Source: Gorsachius magnificus
Taxonomy: Eukaryota > Chordata > Aves > Pelecaniformes > Ardeidae
Direction of reading: 5' to 3'
DNA: 64,000 nt
NCBI GenBank assembly: GCA_034008185.1
Contig: CM067082.1
Span: forward strand, 83,079,684-83,143,683
Position numbers and translations under genes: made by a program. Of this stretch, positions 36,191 through 49,815 are shown in pieces (positions within the stretch are counted from its first letter, which is position 1; the number at the start of each line of letters is the position of its first letter). The notes below the pieces were generated by a model, which was given only the letters and a program-made list of their open reading frames with translations, did not search any database and was not told where the DNA came from.

Positions 36191-39132
36191 ACAAGCTATA
36201 GTTAGTAATATATTGAACCTGTGCAGTTATCCTACTGCATGTAGGAGTACGATAATAATGTGCTGGGTTGTCCCCTCGCACAGGTTCACTAGTTCTGTGA
36301 TTAGTGTTTTGAAGTATGTTTTAACTCTGCAGAAGGCTTCCTTACGCAGAGTATTGCATGATGTGTTACAGCTAAAGAAAACGTTTTCAAAGTTCTTAAA
36401 TGACAATTAAAAATGAACTATGGGTGTGGAGGGATTTGAAATAGGCGACTGCACTTCTAAAGACAAAAATTGAAGGTTAAGCCTGGATACCCTAACTTGC
36501 ATAACTTTTTATAAAGACTTAAGCTCCAGGCATAAACAAAACAATCCATCCTGCTCTTCTTTAAAGTAGCACTTGATGCAGATTCAAGAATTGCATTTTG
36601 CACTACTACTGGTACTTGTTTTTTTCCGCTCAATTTCCCCAGTGTGCAGATGGCCAAAATGTTTGGAGGAAATCCTTTTGCTTTGTGGTGTGTGCTTGTT
36701 TTTCCTGGGAGACCCTTGGAGGAACAGCTTTTACTGGCCTCCCTTGCAGGAAAAGCAAGCAGAGCACCAGACTGAATATTGTTCTGCAGGCAGAAGGGTC
36801 ATCTCTTAGATCTTTTGAAGTTCCATATTCCAGCTAGGTAGCTGGATTGTATTTGTGACATGGGGATTTTTCTGGGAGGAGATTAAAAGAGCCTTATTTT
36901 AATCAGTATTACCTTGCTGAGGTTTATCTAAAATTCATCAGCTTGTGTAAGTTGACTGATTACAAAGTGGTGTTGCTGTATAAAATAATTAGGTAACCCC
37001 TCTCGCAGCAGTTTTGCTGGCGTGCAGGTGAAACGCTTACACAGAGAGTTCACTTCCAGAGTAGAAAGTGTTGGCTGTCAAATGCAAATTTTAAAACACG
37101 AATTAAAACCGGGTTGTTACACTAATCATATGTGCTTGCTCAGATTTAAGGGAGAGGTGTCCTGAGAAATTTAAGAAGGTTTTTCTTCCTTCTCTATCTG
37201 TATCGTAGCAGGAAATGTGTTGGCGTACTTCCATGAGCACCGCTGGATATATTCTGTGCTGTGTGTTCTCCCAGAAGCATGGTTAGATGGAGAAAAGCCT
37301 GCTTGGCTAACAGGGCAATGGGGTAGCTTGGGCAGCTATTTTAATAGGAGGATTGGATGGATTCAGGCACTGTCTTGAAAGAAGCTGGGTTGGTTTGTTT
37401 AAAGCATTGCTCCAGAACTTCATTGCCTTCCCTGAAATTCACCTTCAGACTCTAGCCAAAATGAATTGGTGGGTAACTGTCACCTGCCTGTTCTTATGCT
37501 AAAATTCTAATGCTAAGAAGGAAAAATGTTTTAAGACCCATTTGGGGGTAGGGGGGAAAAAAAGGGTATACATGTGTCACATTGTCCCTTTATCCTCGCT
37601 TATCTCCAATATGCACTCTATTGCAGAGACCAGAAGGAAATGCTCTCCCAAGACAATATCAGTTAAGGTGTTAATGTATAATTGAGGAAAAGAAACCTGT
37701 GTTCTACCAACACTCCCCGAAATACTGCATACAGTGCTAGTTCCAGGCCCTCCTCCTTGAATGCAGGTGACTATCACAGAAGAGGAAAGCTTCAGGTAAT
37801 TGAGAAAGGAACTTACAGAGTTTGTGGGGGGTTACTTTTGATGCTAGCAAAATGGAGGTTGGGAAGGATTTGATCTAAACCTAAATGCTTGGGGTTGAAT
37901 ACAATCCAAAACTCAAAGTGCTTTCACCCCACCTAACACAGTGTTCTTTCAGCCGTCTCTGAACTGTGAACTGAACTGAAACTTAAGCAAAATAAATGCA
38001 ATTTGACTGATGTAAGTGAACATTTGTTAGGAGTATGTCTGTCTCAAAGTTTCTCAGCTACTTCTTGTAATGAGATTTTCAGAGTTGGCCTGCCTCAGGG
38101 ACAAATGAGCCATGCAGGAGAAAGGCAGGCGTTAGTTTGAGCATGTTATACTCTCTAGTAGATGCTAACGTCCTCTCTCAGTGGTGCACTACTTCTTAAG
38201 ATCTTTCCCATTTAAAAACATGGTTTTCAAGTTTTTTCTACCAGAGAAGAATGAATCTGACATTACTCTGCTGTCAGTGAGATGCAGCTTGATTATCAGG
38301 TGGGGATTAGCAAGCTGTTTCTTGAAGAAAAGACTTTCTTCAGAGGAGGGCATACTTTCTTTGCCAAACACAGGAGTGTGGTACCTCCATACTGAAGACT
38401 GAAGCAGAGGCATTGGGGCATAGGCTCCCCCAGCCTTGTCTCTCTGCTCCTGCTGAATCACGGGCTCTGCTCCGCCATGGGCCCACATTTTCCTTGGCCA
38501 GTCTTCTGTGAGTTGCATAGCACTAGGACTGTATTTGTTGCCCTTGATGTCCCTTGCAACCTCAATTCCAGTTGAGCTTTGGCTTTCGTAACACCATCCC
38601 TACAAGCCTGGGCAGTGTTTCTAAATTCTTATTTGCAGCTTTGTTCAGAAGCTCCTTGCTTAAACAATGCCCCCCCCCATGCCCCCACTCCTTTTTTTTT
38701 TTTTTTCTTTTTTTATGTCCACTTGTTTTCCTGAGTATAGGGATGGACTGTGCTTGTAGGGTGCTGCTGTTAAAGCCCTGCCAGCTTTCCTGAGCCCCTC
38801 TGCCCTTCAGAGCTGCCTCCCAGGGGATTTCACCTGCCAGCTTCATGAATAAGCCAGAGTCTGCTTTCACGAAATAGGGGGTCTGTACTCTGCTGCTGTT
38901 CTTCCTCTCTCCTTTCGAGATCTTGAGCTCCTGTGTTTCATGGTCACCACAACCACAGTTGCTGGTGATTGCTCTAAGCCCAGTCAGTTCCTCTTTGCTG
39001 AACGGGTAAATCAAACAGGTAAATGACAGCAAAGTGTTTATTGAAACCTCCCTGAATTGACTGAACCTGGGAAGCCAGATTTTATATCCAGTTTCTTTTG
39101 GGGGTGTTTCTGATGTTCCCGTTTGAAGAAAG
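36191..39132 (+). other. PHLPP1 intron 1, no gene recognised
   Basis: Intronic DNA with a C run near 38670 and a T run at about 38692-38706. The 156-codon minus frame at 38562-39032 overlaps this low-complexity tract and shows no recognised family. Confidence 0.45.
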
Positions 39133-39450
39133 AGAATTGTAGAATCCTAGGTTAGAAGGGGCCTCAAGGATCATCTGGTCCAGCCTTTCTAGGTAAGAGC
39201 ACAGTCTAGACAAGATGGCCCAGCACCCTGTCCAGCCAAGTCTTGAAAGTGTCCAATGTGGAGTCAACCACTTCCCTGGGGAGATTATTCCAATGGTTGA
39301 CTGCTCTCATTGTGAAAAACTTTCCTCTCATATCCAATCGGAATCTCCCCAAGAGCAACTTGTGTCCACTCCCCCTTGTCCTCACCATGGGACTCCTTGT
39401 AAAAAGGGAGTCTCCACCTTCCTTATAGCTACCCCGTAGGTGCTGGTACG
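39133..39450 (-). mobile_element. CR1 LINE 3' end, antisense to PHLPP1
   Basis: On the minus strand the translation contains LFTRSPMVRTRGSGHKLLLGRFRLDMRGKFFTMRAVNHWNNLPREVVDS, which is the extreme C-terminus of CR1 ORF2. This is followed by the 3' UTR words GGATCATCTGGTCCAGCC (read on +, 39167-39184). The 3' tail is represented by one or two eroded GTAGAATC-type units at 39133-39148. The copy is truncated to about 320 bases. Confidence 0.9.
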
Positions 39451-42400
39451 TGGTACAAAAAAACAGCATTGAAAGAATTTCAATATCAGATTTTCTTGTA
39501 GAATATTTCTCTTCAATTTCTATCTGCTGTCATAGATTTGCGACATGCGTTTAGTAGTTCACTTCTGCTCTGCTCCTTTTTGCCCTATCTACAGGAAGTA
39601 ATTGGTGACTAATTTCAGGTTTTGCTTACACCTCTCTCCCCTATCCCCCAGTGTAGTTTGCCTCTTGTGTAACAGCGTTTTCTTGGTGTGTGGGGTTTTT
39701 TGTTTCGATTTTTTTTTTTTTCTTAACCCATTGATCTTGATTAGCTTCAAGACTTTCTTCAGCCTTTTCATTTTGAATGGTTGGGGGAGGAGGAAGGCAG
39801 CATAGAAAGTGTCTTAACAGGTGAGTGTTGTGGGGGCAAAAAGATCAGCTCTGCCTCCTACGTTGGTATCAGTAGCAGGGTTTTGGTTTCTTACGCAATG
39901 CCTAAGGCAATTAAAGTGTACCAGAACTGTGCTGGGAGGGAGAATTGGGTGACTTTCTGAAATTCAGTAATAAAGGGGGGAATGTGTAGCACCCTGCCAC
40001 TGTGTTTGAAAGAATAGGTAAATAAAAACTGTGTGTATATATATGTCTATGGAGGAGCAATAATTTAAGTGTGAAACTACAATGTTAAAATCTGGTAAGT
40101 TTGGTTGCCTTACTAATGTTTGGGTCTCCGATCTTTCTGAGGTACCCAGGAACATGTAATTCTTCTGTTGCTGCAGAGACAACCTTTTATGAGGAGTAAG
40201 TTATATAGATAAAGAGGAACTTGGGGTACTTTGGACATTAGACTTGCAGTGAGGGTATCCAGAGCCCTCTTTAGGAAAAGGGGGCAAAGGTTCCTTTTCA
40301 TAAATACTTCTATAGGTGCTAGTAATACTTTATGTGGTTTCTGGCTTTTATTTTATACTATATTTTGTCTAGTTTCTTTTACCATTTTTATCTAGGTGTC
40401 TGCTATCTGTAGAGGGTAATAGGGTTTGGTGACATTGACTTTGTTGTCCACAGATACAGAGCGTTATTTCCCTCACGAACAACGGTGAAGGTTCATGTGC
40501 CTCAGGCTGACGCAGAACAGATGGGCTTAACTTGGGGAATGACGCAATGCCAGGCCAGAGTCTTCAGATAACTGGTTTGGCAAAGCTGGAAGTGCTTTCT
40601 AGACACAATTTCACTTTCCCTTCTCTCTCCTTTTTTCTGCCCTGTTTTGTGGCAAGTCAAGCACTTGACAGCATCAGGATTTACGTATCATCATGCAGAA
40701 TGTTCTCTGCCCTTTTGCTTTCAAAGCCAGTCAGGGGCCAAGTGCTTTCTTCTTCTGGAAGCTTGTTTCTTTTTAACATATATGTTCCAGACACTTGCAG
40801 GGGCTGTTTGTAAGTACAGAATATGGTGTGTTGGAAGAAGGCAAGACTATGGAAAATCAAAAGAAGTCTTCACGCAGCAGTGGATCTTTCTTGTTCGCAT
40901 GAGCCAGGGCTTCTTTGCTTCTTGGGCTAACTGTGCCTTTCTAGTTGTTTTTGAACAGAGGTTACGTAGGTGCTTTATGACTCTTAGTGTTAAACTTGTG
41001 TATTTCTTTCATTAGGAGTAAGCAGGCTCTCCTCCTGTTCTTTTTTTCTTTTTTTTATTTCTGATCTCAAAGGCTTCACGCAGTAGGAGTCTGTACTTCT
41101 GTAGTGCTACGAACATAGTGCCTGAACTTCTTCTAGTTTAGCTGGGGAAGCCAGACAGGCTTTGAGACTTGGGATCTTCCAGCAAGGGTCATCTCTTCCC
41201 TTAAAAACTTGTTTGCAGGAAAGATGTCTAGGGCAGTTTCAGTCCTCTTGTTTGCCCTGACTTGTGGTGGGGCAGGGGTGGTGCCTGGGTACCCTCCTAG
41301 AAAGATAATTTGAAAGGCTTCTAAGGATCTCTGGATAGTTACAGGTTTAGTTGCTCTGGATAGTTACAGGTTTAGTTGCAGCTAACAGATATCTCACATT
41401 AAACCTCACTCTAATGAGGCTCTTGAATTTTTCTTTAAAGATGGAATAAAGTGAAATAATTTTACCATCTTGTTTCTGCCGGATTCATTTGGTGCTTAAA
41501 ATGTTATTCTTTGTTACCAGTGTGACAGGGCAGATGCATCCTTGAGGCTGTCAGTTCAGGCGTGGACTCAGGAATGTTCCCAGCTGGATTCTAAATTTCT
41601 GTCACTTTCATAAAAGATTATTTTAAGAGGGAGGAAACTAATTGGTGGATGAGTGGTGAATTTGGCCAGCTGAAGGGATGAGTTTGCTCTGCAGAGGCTG
41701 CATGAAAAGCTCAGGAGTTGGAAGGAAGTAAATTGTTCTAATCAAAGGTTATGTAGAGGGGGTCCTGCACAGCAAAAGCAAACGGGTATGGTACTTGGGT
41801 TTTTGCAAATAGACTTACTTCTCAACTGACTCCTCACAAATGAGCTCTGTGTGTATATGGCCATTGGCTGAATATAGTGCAGAAAGAATTGGAGACAGAA
41901 TTGGACAGACAGTTTTGGGGCTCTTCCAAGAATAGAAAGCAAGAGGAATACCATTTGTGTGTGTGGAGCTAAGGGAAAAGGGGATGCTGGACTAAACATT
42001 TCTATCTACGAGGTGTCCTTAGAGTTCTGAGTAGTACTGGCCAGTGGTTGGGGCTTCTACCCTGGTTTATTCATGTAAGTGCTATCTAATAATAAAAAGA
42101 AAACTCTTGACTTAGATTGTGGAAGCTTCATATTAGAGAGAAAAATCTCTTTCCAGGTTACTAATGTTTGTATTGCTGAATTGGAAATTAAGTCTCTTGT
42201 GAAATAAAATTTAAGATTCATTAGCATTTCTGCATGGCAATATATACTTTCTTGTCCAAGTTAGTACATTTGTGTTTGTGCACAATTTCTTTCAGGCTGT
42301 TTTTAAGCAAAACTTTCTATGCTAGTGGATACATTTCCTGATATTTTTAGAATACGGTGTTCTGCCTTTAAAAGAAATTAACTATTTCAGAGTTGAAGAA

Positions 42401-44969
42401 CAAGTATCCCGGAGAGATTTGAAATAACTTCGTGGAACATTGGCAAACCTTGCCAAAAGCGTTCTGCTACTTTTGCAGCAGTAATTTGAACTGCAGGGCT
42501 CACTCTCTGGCACAGGAGTGTTGTAGGTCCTCTCTTGTTCTGCAGCTGTTTTAGTGAAGTAAGGGAGTTGAGAGGTATGTGGTGAGTCATTTGTATATTG
42601 AAGTTCTCCATGGCTTTACCTGCAGCCACGTCTCCTGTAGAGCTCTTGTTCTCCATTTTTACTACTAAAAAATATACACAGGAGATTTAATAGCAGAAGC
42701 TTCAGCTGGAGAATCTAGACAAGTAACCTGGTGTTCTCACAGAAAGCACTACATCTGATGTGACTGCTCTAGATGACCCTGTTCAGGTACTTTTTAATAC
42801 ATGAGATTAGTAGAGCATTGCCATTTATTTTGATGACTTTCAATTCTGTGAATAGTATCCTTGGAAGAAATGGAGGGTAAGTCAGTATGGACTGAGATTA
42901 TAGTATCTCTTTCCTTTCCAGTAGCTACCCTTTGTTTTCACTTACAAATGTTTTGTATATTCTTTTAAAACAGCTTATACAACTCTTAATAAATAGTTAT
43001 TTAGTCTTTATTAAGGACCTGTCTGGGGTTTATCTTACTTCGAATAGCATGAGTAAGCACACTCTCCTGGGTGAGCTGTAGTGATTTTTATCTTAGATAA
43101 ACCAGTCATGTTTCCATCAGTTTACAAAACTGGGTATTCACTGCAATAGAAAATGATACTGGCTTTCCTTTGATAGTTTAGATAGTAATGATGTTTAATC
43201 TAAATACAGGTGAATTCAGTCTTTATTTACAAAAAAAAAAACACCCAACCCAAACCCAACACTTGAAAATGTGTAGCTTGAAGGGCTCGTGTGCTTGCTT
43301 TCTCTAGCTAAAGAGTTGACCCAAAAATACACCTACCTGTATCTGTTGTCTTGCAGTGCATGTGATTGACTTCACATCTGTGGGACTGTATCAGGAAACA
43401 CTTTAAGATTGGTGCTCACTGACTGCTGTGACTAAAGAAAAATTGATTTAAATTGTGATATATGACTAAGTACAGAAATCTTTAATTTGGCTTTTTAATT
43501 TATTTTCTGATTAAGGGTAACCTGTGTATCTCATTTGAAGAAGTACAGAAGAGGAACGCCTAATGAAAGCCACCTAAAGTCCTACTGCAGTGGTTTGGTT
43601 GAATTTGTAGCTATGTTCCAAAGTAATGAGACAATATTGCAGCAAACATGGAGGATTAACTTCTAAAATACTATAAATCCATTGAATTTGCAGTATTAAT
43701 ACTTGTCTTTATCCATGTGATTAAAATATCCCTTTTAAGTGAGGCTCTAATGTCTTGGATGATAATTGATTGCTGCTTGAATTTCCTTAAGGTCTTAGCA
43801 AAGGCTTAGATGTCCATTTTATCTGATGCTGCCTTTAACCTAAACTGCTCCATCAGAAACGTACTGTAAACTTAAAATAGGGAGACCCAGCTGCCTGGCC
43901 CTAATGGGTTAAACCTTGAATGCGCTTCACTGCTTTGTGAGCTCAGGAATTTCCAGCAAGATAAGAGATGGAATCAAAGTGTTCTTCTTTATTTAAAAAG
44001 GAAGAACAAACAGTATTTTGAAGGTGTCATTGCACAAATTTTCAGCTCTTGAGAGAATACTTAAGCTTGTCTGTTTAGTGGTGAACATAATTGATTCACC
44101 TTCTCATTGCGCAGAACATAACTCAATTATGGTAGGAACAAACAGTGTCTCCAGAGATACTAGCTTGAGTGGGTATATGAGATCCTGGCCTCCATCCAGC
44201 AAATGATGCCATGACTTCTCTTACTTCTGGTGCTTAAAAATCTTATACTAGATTCCTTCTGCGGGAATTAGTGCAAACAGAGGGGAGGCGGAACTGAAGT
44301 GGTATCTGTTCAGTTTTAGCTGCCTCGATAAGACATTGCTGTCAGTTTTAAAATGTAACATGGAAACTTGTTTTTTATCTGTGCCCTTTCAGGATGCTTA
44401 CTTATCTCTGCTGGGCATGCAGACACTCAAGGATGGTTTTTTTTGTGGTGGATTTTTTTGTGTTTGTTTTTTGTTGTTGCTTGTATGCATGAACTCTGTT
44501 TTGGGACCTTTCAACTGTTGGGTCTTGACTTGCAAGCCAGGCGGGGTCTTTTTTTATTATCATTCACAGTCTAAATGTATTTGACATATTTAACAAAATG
44601 GGGTTGTTGCAGGAGTCCAGTAATGAACTTAGTACCGTCTCTCCTCTTAGCACTTCAGCTGCGGGTGTGGGGGATAAGGTGTTTGGGGGTTTTGTTTGGA
44701 GTTTTTCTGTTGTTGTTAATTCCTACTAGGAACCAAATGGTGAGATTCTTAACTTGAGAATGCAGTATTGAGGCTTGTTTCAGAATGACTTGTGAAATCT
44801 TTTAAGCTGTTACTGTCTTTTTCCTCAGTACTACTTTTTCTGTTGTGGCTCTTAGTCCACTTTATCTGCTGAAACCAGCAGGGTGGCAGAAGCATGACCT
44901 AAAGCAAACACAGACTACAACAGACATTTTTTTTTTTTATTTATAAAAAAAAACCCAAAGAAGCTATCA
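39451..44969 (+). other. PHLPP1 intron 1, no gene recognised
   Basis: AT-rich intronic sequence with T runs near 39708-39721 and an A run at about 43231-43242. It contains the small tandem duplication described separately. I see no exon 2 of PHLPP1 and no RNA gene. Confidence 0.45.
41329..41378 (+). repeat. perfect 25-bp tandem duplication
   Basis: The 25-base unit beginning CTCTGGATAGTTACAG occurs twice head to tail, 41329-41353 and 41354-41378, without mismatch. It is a recent local duplication or an assembly artefact. The sequence is not a known repeat unit to me. Confidence 0.95.
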
Positions 44970-45560
44970 TGGAGTAAGTTTGGTTGGAAAGAGACCTCTG
45001 GGCCTTAGCTGGTCCCACGTCCCACTCAGAGTGGGTTGGGTCCAGTTGGATCAGATTGTTCAAGGTTTTGCCTAGTGAAGTTTGGAATTATTTCCAGGGA
45101 AATGGGACAACGTGCAGCTGAACTCTGTACCACTGAGCACAAGCCTTGAGCCTGGTGGTACTGTCCACTTATATCTCAGCAAACTGAGGGTGCCATGGGA
45201 GACCAAGCAAAAGGCTTTGGTAAAACAGCAGCATACAACATCCACTGCTCTCCCTTTGCCTGTACAGACCCTCCCCATGTGCAACAATACAATCAGGTTC
45301 GTTGGGTGCAGTCTAACCCCATGCTGGCCATTCCCAGTCATGTCCTTGTCCTTCACGTGCCCAGAAATGGCTTCCAGCAAGATTGGCTCCGTAGGGACTT
45401 GTGTTGTGCTGACTGACCCCAGATCTTGCTTCTTGCAGATGGGCGCGAATGATATTTGCCATCCAAAGAGGACGGTGGGGCTAATGACATCCAGAGCTCT
45501 GCTCCAACCAACGTGTCTGTGCTCTCTTACCAGGGGGATTGCCAGTGAACATGGCATTGC
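44970..45560 (-). mobile_element. older CR1 LINE with internal deletion, antisense to PHLPP1
   Basis: The low-coordinate part (about 44975-45095) carries CR1 3'-end words such as GGTTGGAAAGAGACCTCTGG, then an eroded block that follows the usual order of the CR1 3' region. From about 45160 upward, the minus-strand translation contains GRAVDVVCCCFTKAFCLVSHG. This corresponds to the RT motif-A segment of CR1 (GKAVDVVYLDFSKAFDTVSH), with the catalytic Asp positions lost. The distance between these two parts is far too short for an intact element, so the sequence between RT and the C-terminus is deleted. The upper boundary is uncertain. Confidence 0.75.
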
Positions 45561-48500
45561 CTATTGCAGTTTATGCCACTGGCACCTAGAACTTCTGAAG
45601 AACTGGCCTTTTTGGCCTCCAGATGTGAGCGTTATTTCACTTGTGTGGTGCCTTACTCTGACACCTTTTTTTAGGCATAAGTTTTTTTTCTCTGAGAGCT
45701 GACTCCAGAGCAGCACAAGTCTTGTCTTGGGTGTCTAATTTTAACAACATTTGGTTCACTGAGGAGGTAAACCTTGCACAAATTTAGTATGGAGCCGTAG
45801 TTCTCTCGTAAAACTTCGGGAGCTGAATTATTGCTAAGTACAGAAGTAGTTTGCTTTGAACCTGTCGTAAAATGTATAGAAAGTGGACTTGATTAAAGAT
45901 CTTTTATTTTTGTATACTGCTGCAAATGCTAGCTTGCCCTAGATACAAGTACAATATGGAAATTTTACCTGTTTTGCAGAAGGTTTTAGTAAGAGCTGTA
46001 GCTGCAGGTGGTTTGGCTCTAAGTGTATTTCTTTATAGGAAGAACCAAAATACAGACAACTGTCTCCTGAAGCTATGAGTGTTCCCTGGCAGAAAGTTTG
46101 TGAGACAAGAGAGTTATGAGATCTTGGGATTTTTGCAGGAAGGGACCTCACTGGGGAAGTCTGACTTCTGCTTAGAAATAAAATATATTTTTAGTGATGC
46201 AGATAAAATGGAATACTTGTCTGTTAGTGGTGCAGTTGTTACAGTAGTCTATTGAGAAGTATAAGCACTGGAAAGGGAAATACAGCTTTTTTTTTTTTCT
46301 ATGCCTGAGCTGAAGCTTTTGAGGTGGAGAAATTAGCCTTGACTAAAGGTACTCTGATTTTGATTATTCAGGATTTGTAAGCTTGCTTGAACTTGTGTTT
46401 ATATTTCTGACTGTTTGGAAAAATTGGTTCTCCTTTGTGAATGTACTTCTGGCTTCAGGGGTCAAGCTTTCAAAGTTGAGCATGAGTAACTTGAACAGTG
46501 CTTGTTTAGTCTATTTGTGCTCTTATGGTTGAGCTTGTAATTACGTGTTCAATCCAGTGTGCCCTTCTGGAAAAGTATGTGTTGCTGTTCTGCAAGAGTC
46601 CAAACAAGCATTTGTATTCAGCTGATTGCATTTCTTCAGCCAATGTGCAGTCTTTAAAAATAAAAATTAGAGACTTAAATATACTTACTACAGTAAATTA
46701 AGTAGAACAGTTCGTCTCCTCTTTTGGAGCAGACGATGTTCAGAAAAAATGCTTGTGAATGTTACGCATGTTTCTGTGATGGAGGAAAGGGTGAACTATT
46801 TATTGATGTTGTTTGTTTTTTCAGTTTCTCACTATCTCTGGGTGGGAGGTTACCCAGGGATGTATAGAGTAGCTATTTCTGAAATCCTGTTGTTTCTGTT
46901 GCCCTCTGAGGATGGGACAGGAATCTTTGTAGCACGGCACAGATGCCGCTTTTTCATGTTTCCCATGTGGCATCTCGGTGGTGTTGGACTGCTCTCCTTG
47001 GCAGGAGCCTAGGCACGCAAGTAGCGAGGAGACGGGCAGCTCACACCAGTCTAGCTTTCCAGTCTCATTCCTCACCTAGACGAGGTAGCTTTTGAAATGC
47101 TACATGCTGTTCTAGAAGACGGAGGTCTGATGCTTTCTAAAACCCTGTCTGGCAATGCCGGGTAACAGTTTTCTGAGTTTGAACTGTAGTGTAGGTGAAC
47201 CCGGTGGTGTTTTAAAAATAAAGTGGACGTCGGGGCAGGATTTGTGTGAGTGTGTGGAAGGCTGTGATACAGGGAAGTCTAAATTGGCACTGCTGTAGGA
47301 TGCACGGGGAGTAAAGGAATCTGAACTTCTCACCTGGGAAGGATGTGGGAAGGTAACACCTTGTGCTTTTTTTAAATTTGAGGTTAGGCTTCAGTGTGGA
47401 GGAATGTTGTGAGATACCCAAGCAGAAAAAAAGATTCTTCTGTAAATGCCGACTTCTACATCTCCGTTTCTGTTGGTTATATACTTCCGAGTTCATAATA
47501 ATAACTTGTTACTAATGATAAACATGTATGGGCACTCTTCCTCTTCATCAAGCCTGTGCCTCTTCCGTCAGATGCAACTTCCCTTACTAGCAGTAGATTA
47601 TGATGATTTAAATATTATTTTTTTTTCTGCTGCTTATTCTTTGACCAGATAGGCCTGATGCTTCTTAGATGAAGCTTGGATAAATATATGCTCAATAAGT
47701 GGGTTCCTGCGTGGTTAAACTGAGTTGTGGGCCAGGCCTGAGTCCTGATGCTTAGGTTTTTTGCCTGTAATTTCTTATGGATGGTGCTTTTGAGTTGTCT
47801 TGAGCACTTTTTGTGCTGTCTGTTCTGCCTGCGATAGGCTCAGATAAGTGCTAGATTGTAACACTGACGGTAACAAACAGCTATTGTACTCTGCTCTCCA
47901 GAATGAATATCTGCTGTGTTCTGTAATTACGGGGGTAAAAGAGGACACTTGAGTTCTTTAAGCCATTTTCGGCTGCTTTCCTGGATAACAGTCATCCACG
48001 CTGTAGAGCGAGCTTGTGTTATCACTTCATGCAGAAGAATATGATACAGATTTATTCCAGTCTACTCCTCTCAATTTGTCTAGCAGACACCTTCATGTAG
48101 TCGGACCTCATGGAAGTTTGTGTTTTGTTGTTGGTTGTGGGGAGGTGCAGGGGGTGGAAAGTGGCACGTAACATGACAGTAAAAAAGCTTTATTTTGACT
48201 CCTATGGAGGCCTGGGACTGACAGAGTACATGTTCTTGTCTGAACGATTCTGCCCCTGCGTCTTCCTTATTGATAAGTGGTTTCATCTGGAAGAGTTCTG
48301 TGTCAGACAGTTGAGCGTCAAGACTTGGGGCTCCTGTTCTCCGAATGGATGTTGCTCGTCACTATTTCCTCAGTAACTCTCTGCAACGGCATGACAGATC
48401 TGTCTTCCCAGAAGCAGTCAAGGTGTTCAGTACATACATTCCTTTGCTACCTCAAATCTTGGGCATTCGTTTGTGTGCTACTTTGAGTTGAAAGATAGCG

Positions 48501-49479
48501 AGTGTGGTATGGGAGGGGAAGGGAGGGAATGGTTCTTGACAGCATTCACAACAGTTATGTAATAGTTGGGTATTTGGGGTTCTCTGTTCCAGTATTATGG
48601 TTCTATGTTTTTTTTCCTTAGCTGTTAGTCTGTGCGAGGACTAATGAGCACCCAGATGGCATGACGGATGCCTTACACAGGCCAGAAGTGAATATTTCAT
48701 TACGCCCCCCAAAAGATAATGTGTAGTCTACTAAGCAGCTTTTTTACAGCAAGTAGCTTGGCTTCCTGAGATTATCACAGCTTCCAAGTATTTGGCTCTT
48801 CATGAGCAAGCAAGCCTGGGCTTCAGACTCTGCAGCTGACAACCTGCAGTCATCTAGTTCTTGCTCACCAGTCTGGGGTGGTTGCAATGCGCTGTGGGTC
48901 CGATTCTAAAATGATGCTTAGTTGCTGGGAATATCTAACCTTAGAGCTTAGGTTTTTGATGTTAGTTACTTGTGGGCTTTGGCAACCTAGTGGCTTAGAG
49001 GTAAAAGAGGTTTGTTGTGGTGGGGTGTTGAGTGGCCTTTGCTTGTTTGTTAGTTTGCATGGTGGTTGGTTTTGGGTTTTTTTTCATCCTGAAATGTTTT
49101 TGGAAATAAGTAACATCTTCCTTGTCATACTACTTTGTGACAGGGTGAAAACACTGCGAGTGCGCTCCCTGGTTGTGGTCTCTAATGAGAGCAGCACTGA
49201 AGTGCCAATTAGTTATCCTGAGAAGTCATTGACCGTAGGGTTGGAAACCCTGTTCCTTGAGGCATGGATGCAGTTTTAGGAAAGAAGGGTTAAAAGAATT
49301 TCTGGTCTCCGCCTGTAGGGGATTTGAAGGCTTACAAAACTGGACTGTTTTGGTAAGTGGTCATAGACCCTCAGGACAGTCCTCTGGTTCTTCTGAGTAT
49401 TTCCTTCTGCCTTCCTTCTCAAACAGGGGAAGCAGAAGGGTGGAGAGGGACAGTGGCTCATTTCTCATACAGGGGTCCC
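45561..49479 (+). other. PHLPP1 intron 1, no gene recognised
   Basis: Ordinary intron. A short stretch at about 46117-46175 (AGGAAGGGACCTCACTGGGG and neighbouring bases) faintly resembles a CR1 3' end on the minus strand but is too short to call. No exon is recognised. Confidence 0.4.
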
Positions 49480-49815
49480 CACTTTCTCCAGACATCCAAA
49501 GTAGGGGGAGGCATCGTTGCTCTTGTGTGGAGCTGCTGACAGGAGCAGACGGTGCAGCGCGTCCTCCCTGTCACCGAGCCCTGGCAGGGACGGTGCAGGA
49601 CGAGGCCCGTTCCCTTCCCACTGGCTGGGAAGTTGTCCCAGTTGTTGGAAGTCCCTTCTGAGAGGAGCCGAGGCTGTCGCCTTAGGGCAGCTCTGTTCCG
49701 GTCGGTCCTGCAGAGATCGTGCTGCTCGGCTCTTCGTGATCGGTGCTCGGGGGCAGCTGGTATGTCCCGACTGGTACTGGTGTATACGAGCTGCAATTGC
49801 TGTCTCTAAAGATGC
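49480..49815. promoter_or_regulatory. intronic CpG-rich patch
   Basis: By eye about 20 CpG dinucleotides fall within roughly 310 bases (about 49510-49822), while the adjoining kilobases have very few. Several frames are open across it on both strands because of the composition. It could be a small CpG island, an alternative promoter for a short PHLPP1 or antisense transcript, or an enhancer. It shows no recognised repeat or domain. Confidence 0.35.

Noticed and set aside
45082..45702. 206-codon plus-strand open frame
   Set aside because: It is antisense to a CR1 reverse-transcriptase remnant and has no homology of its own that I can see.
46117..46175. Short CR1-like 3' end on the minus strand
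   Set aside because: About 60 bases with partial similarity only; could be chance.
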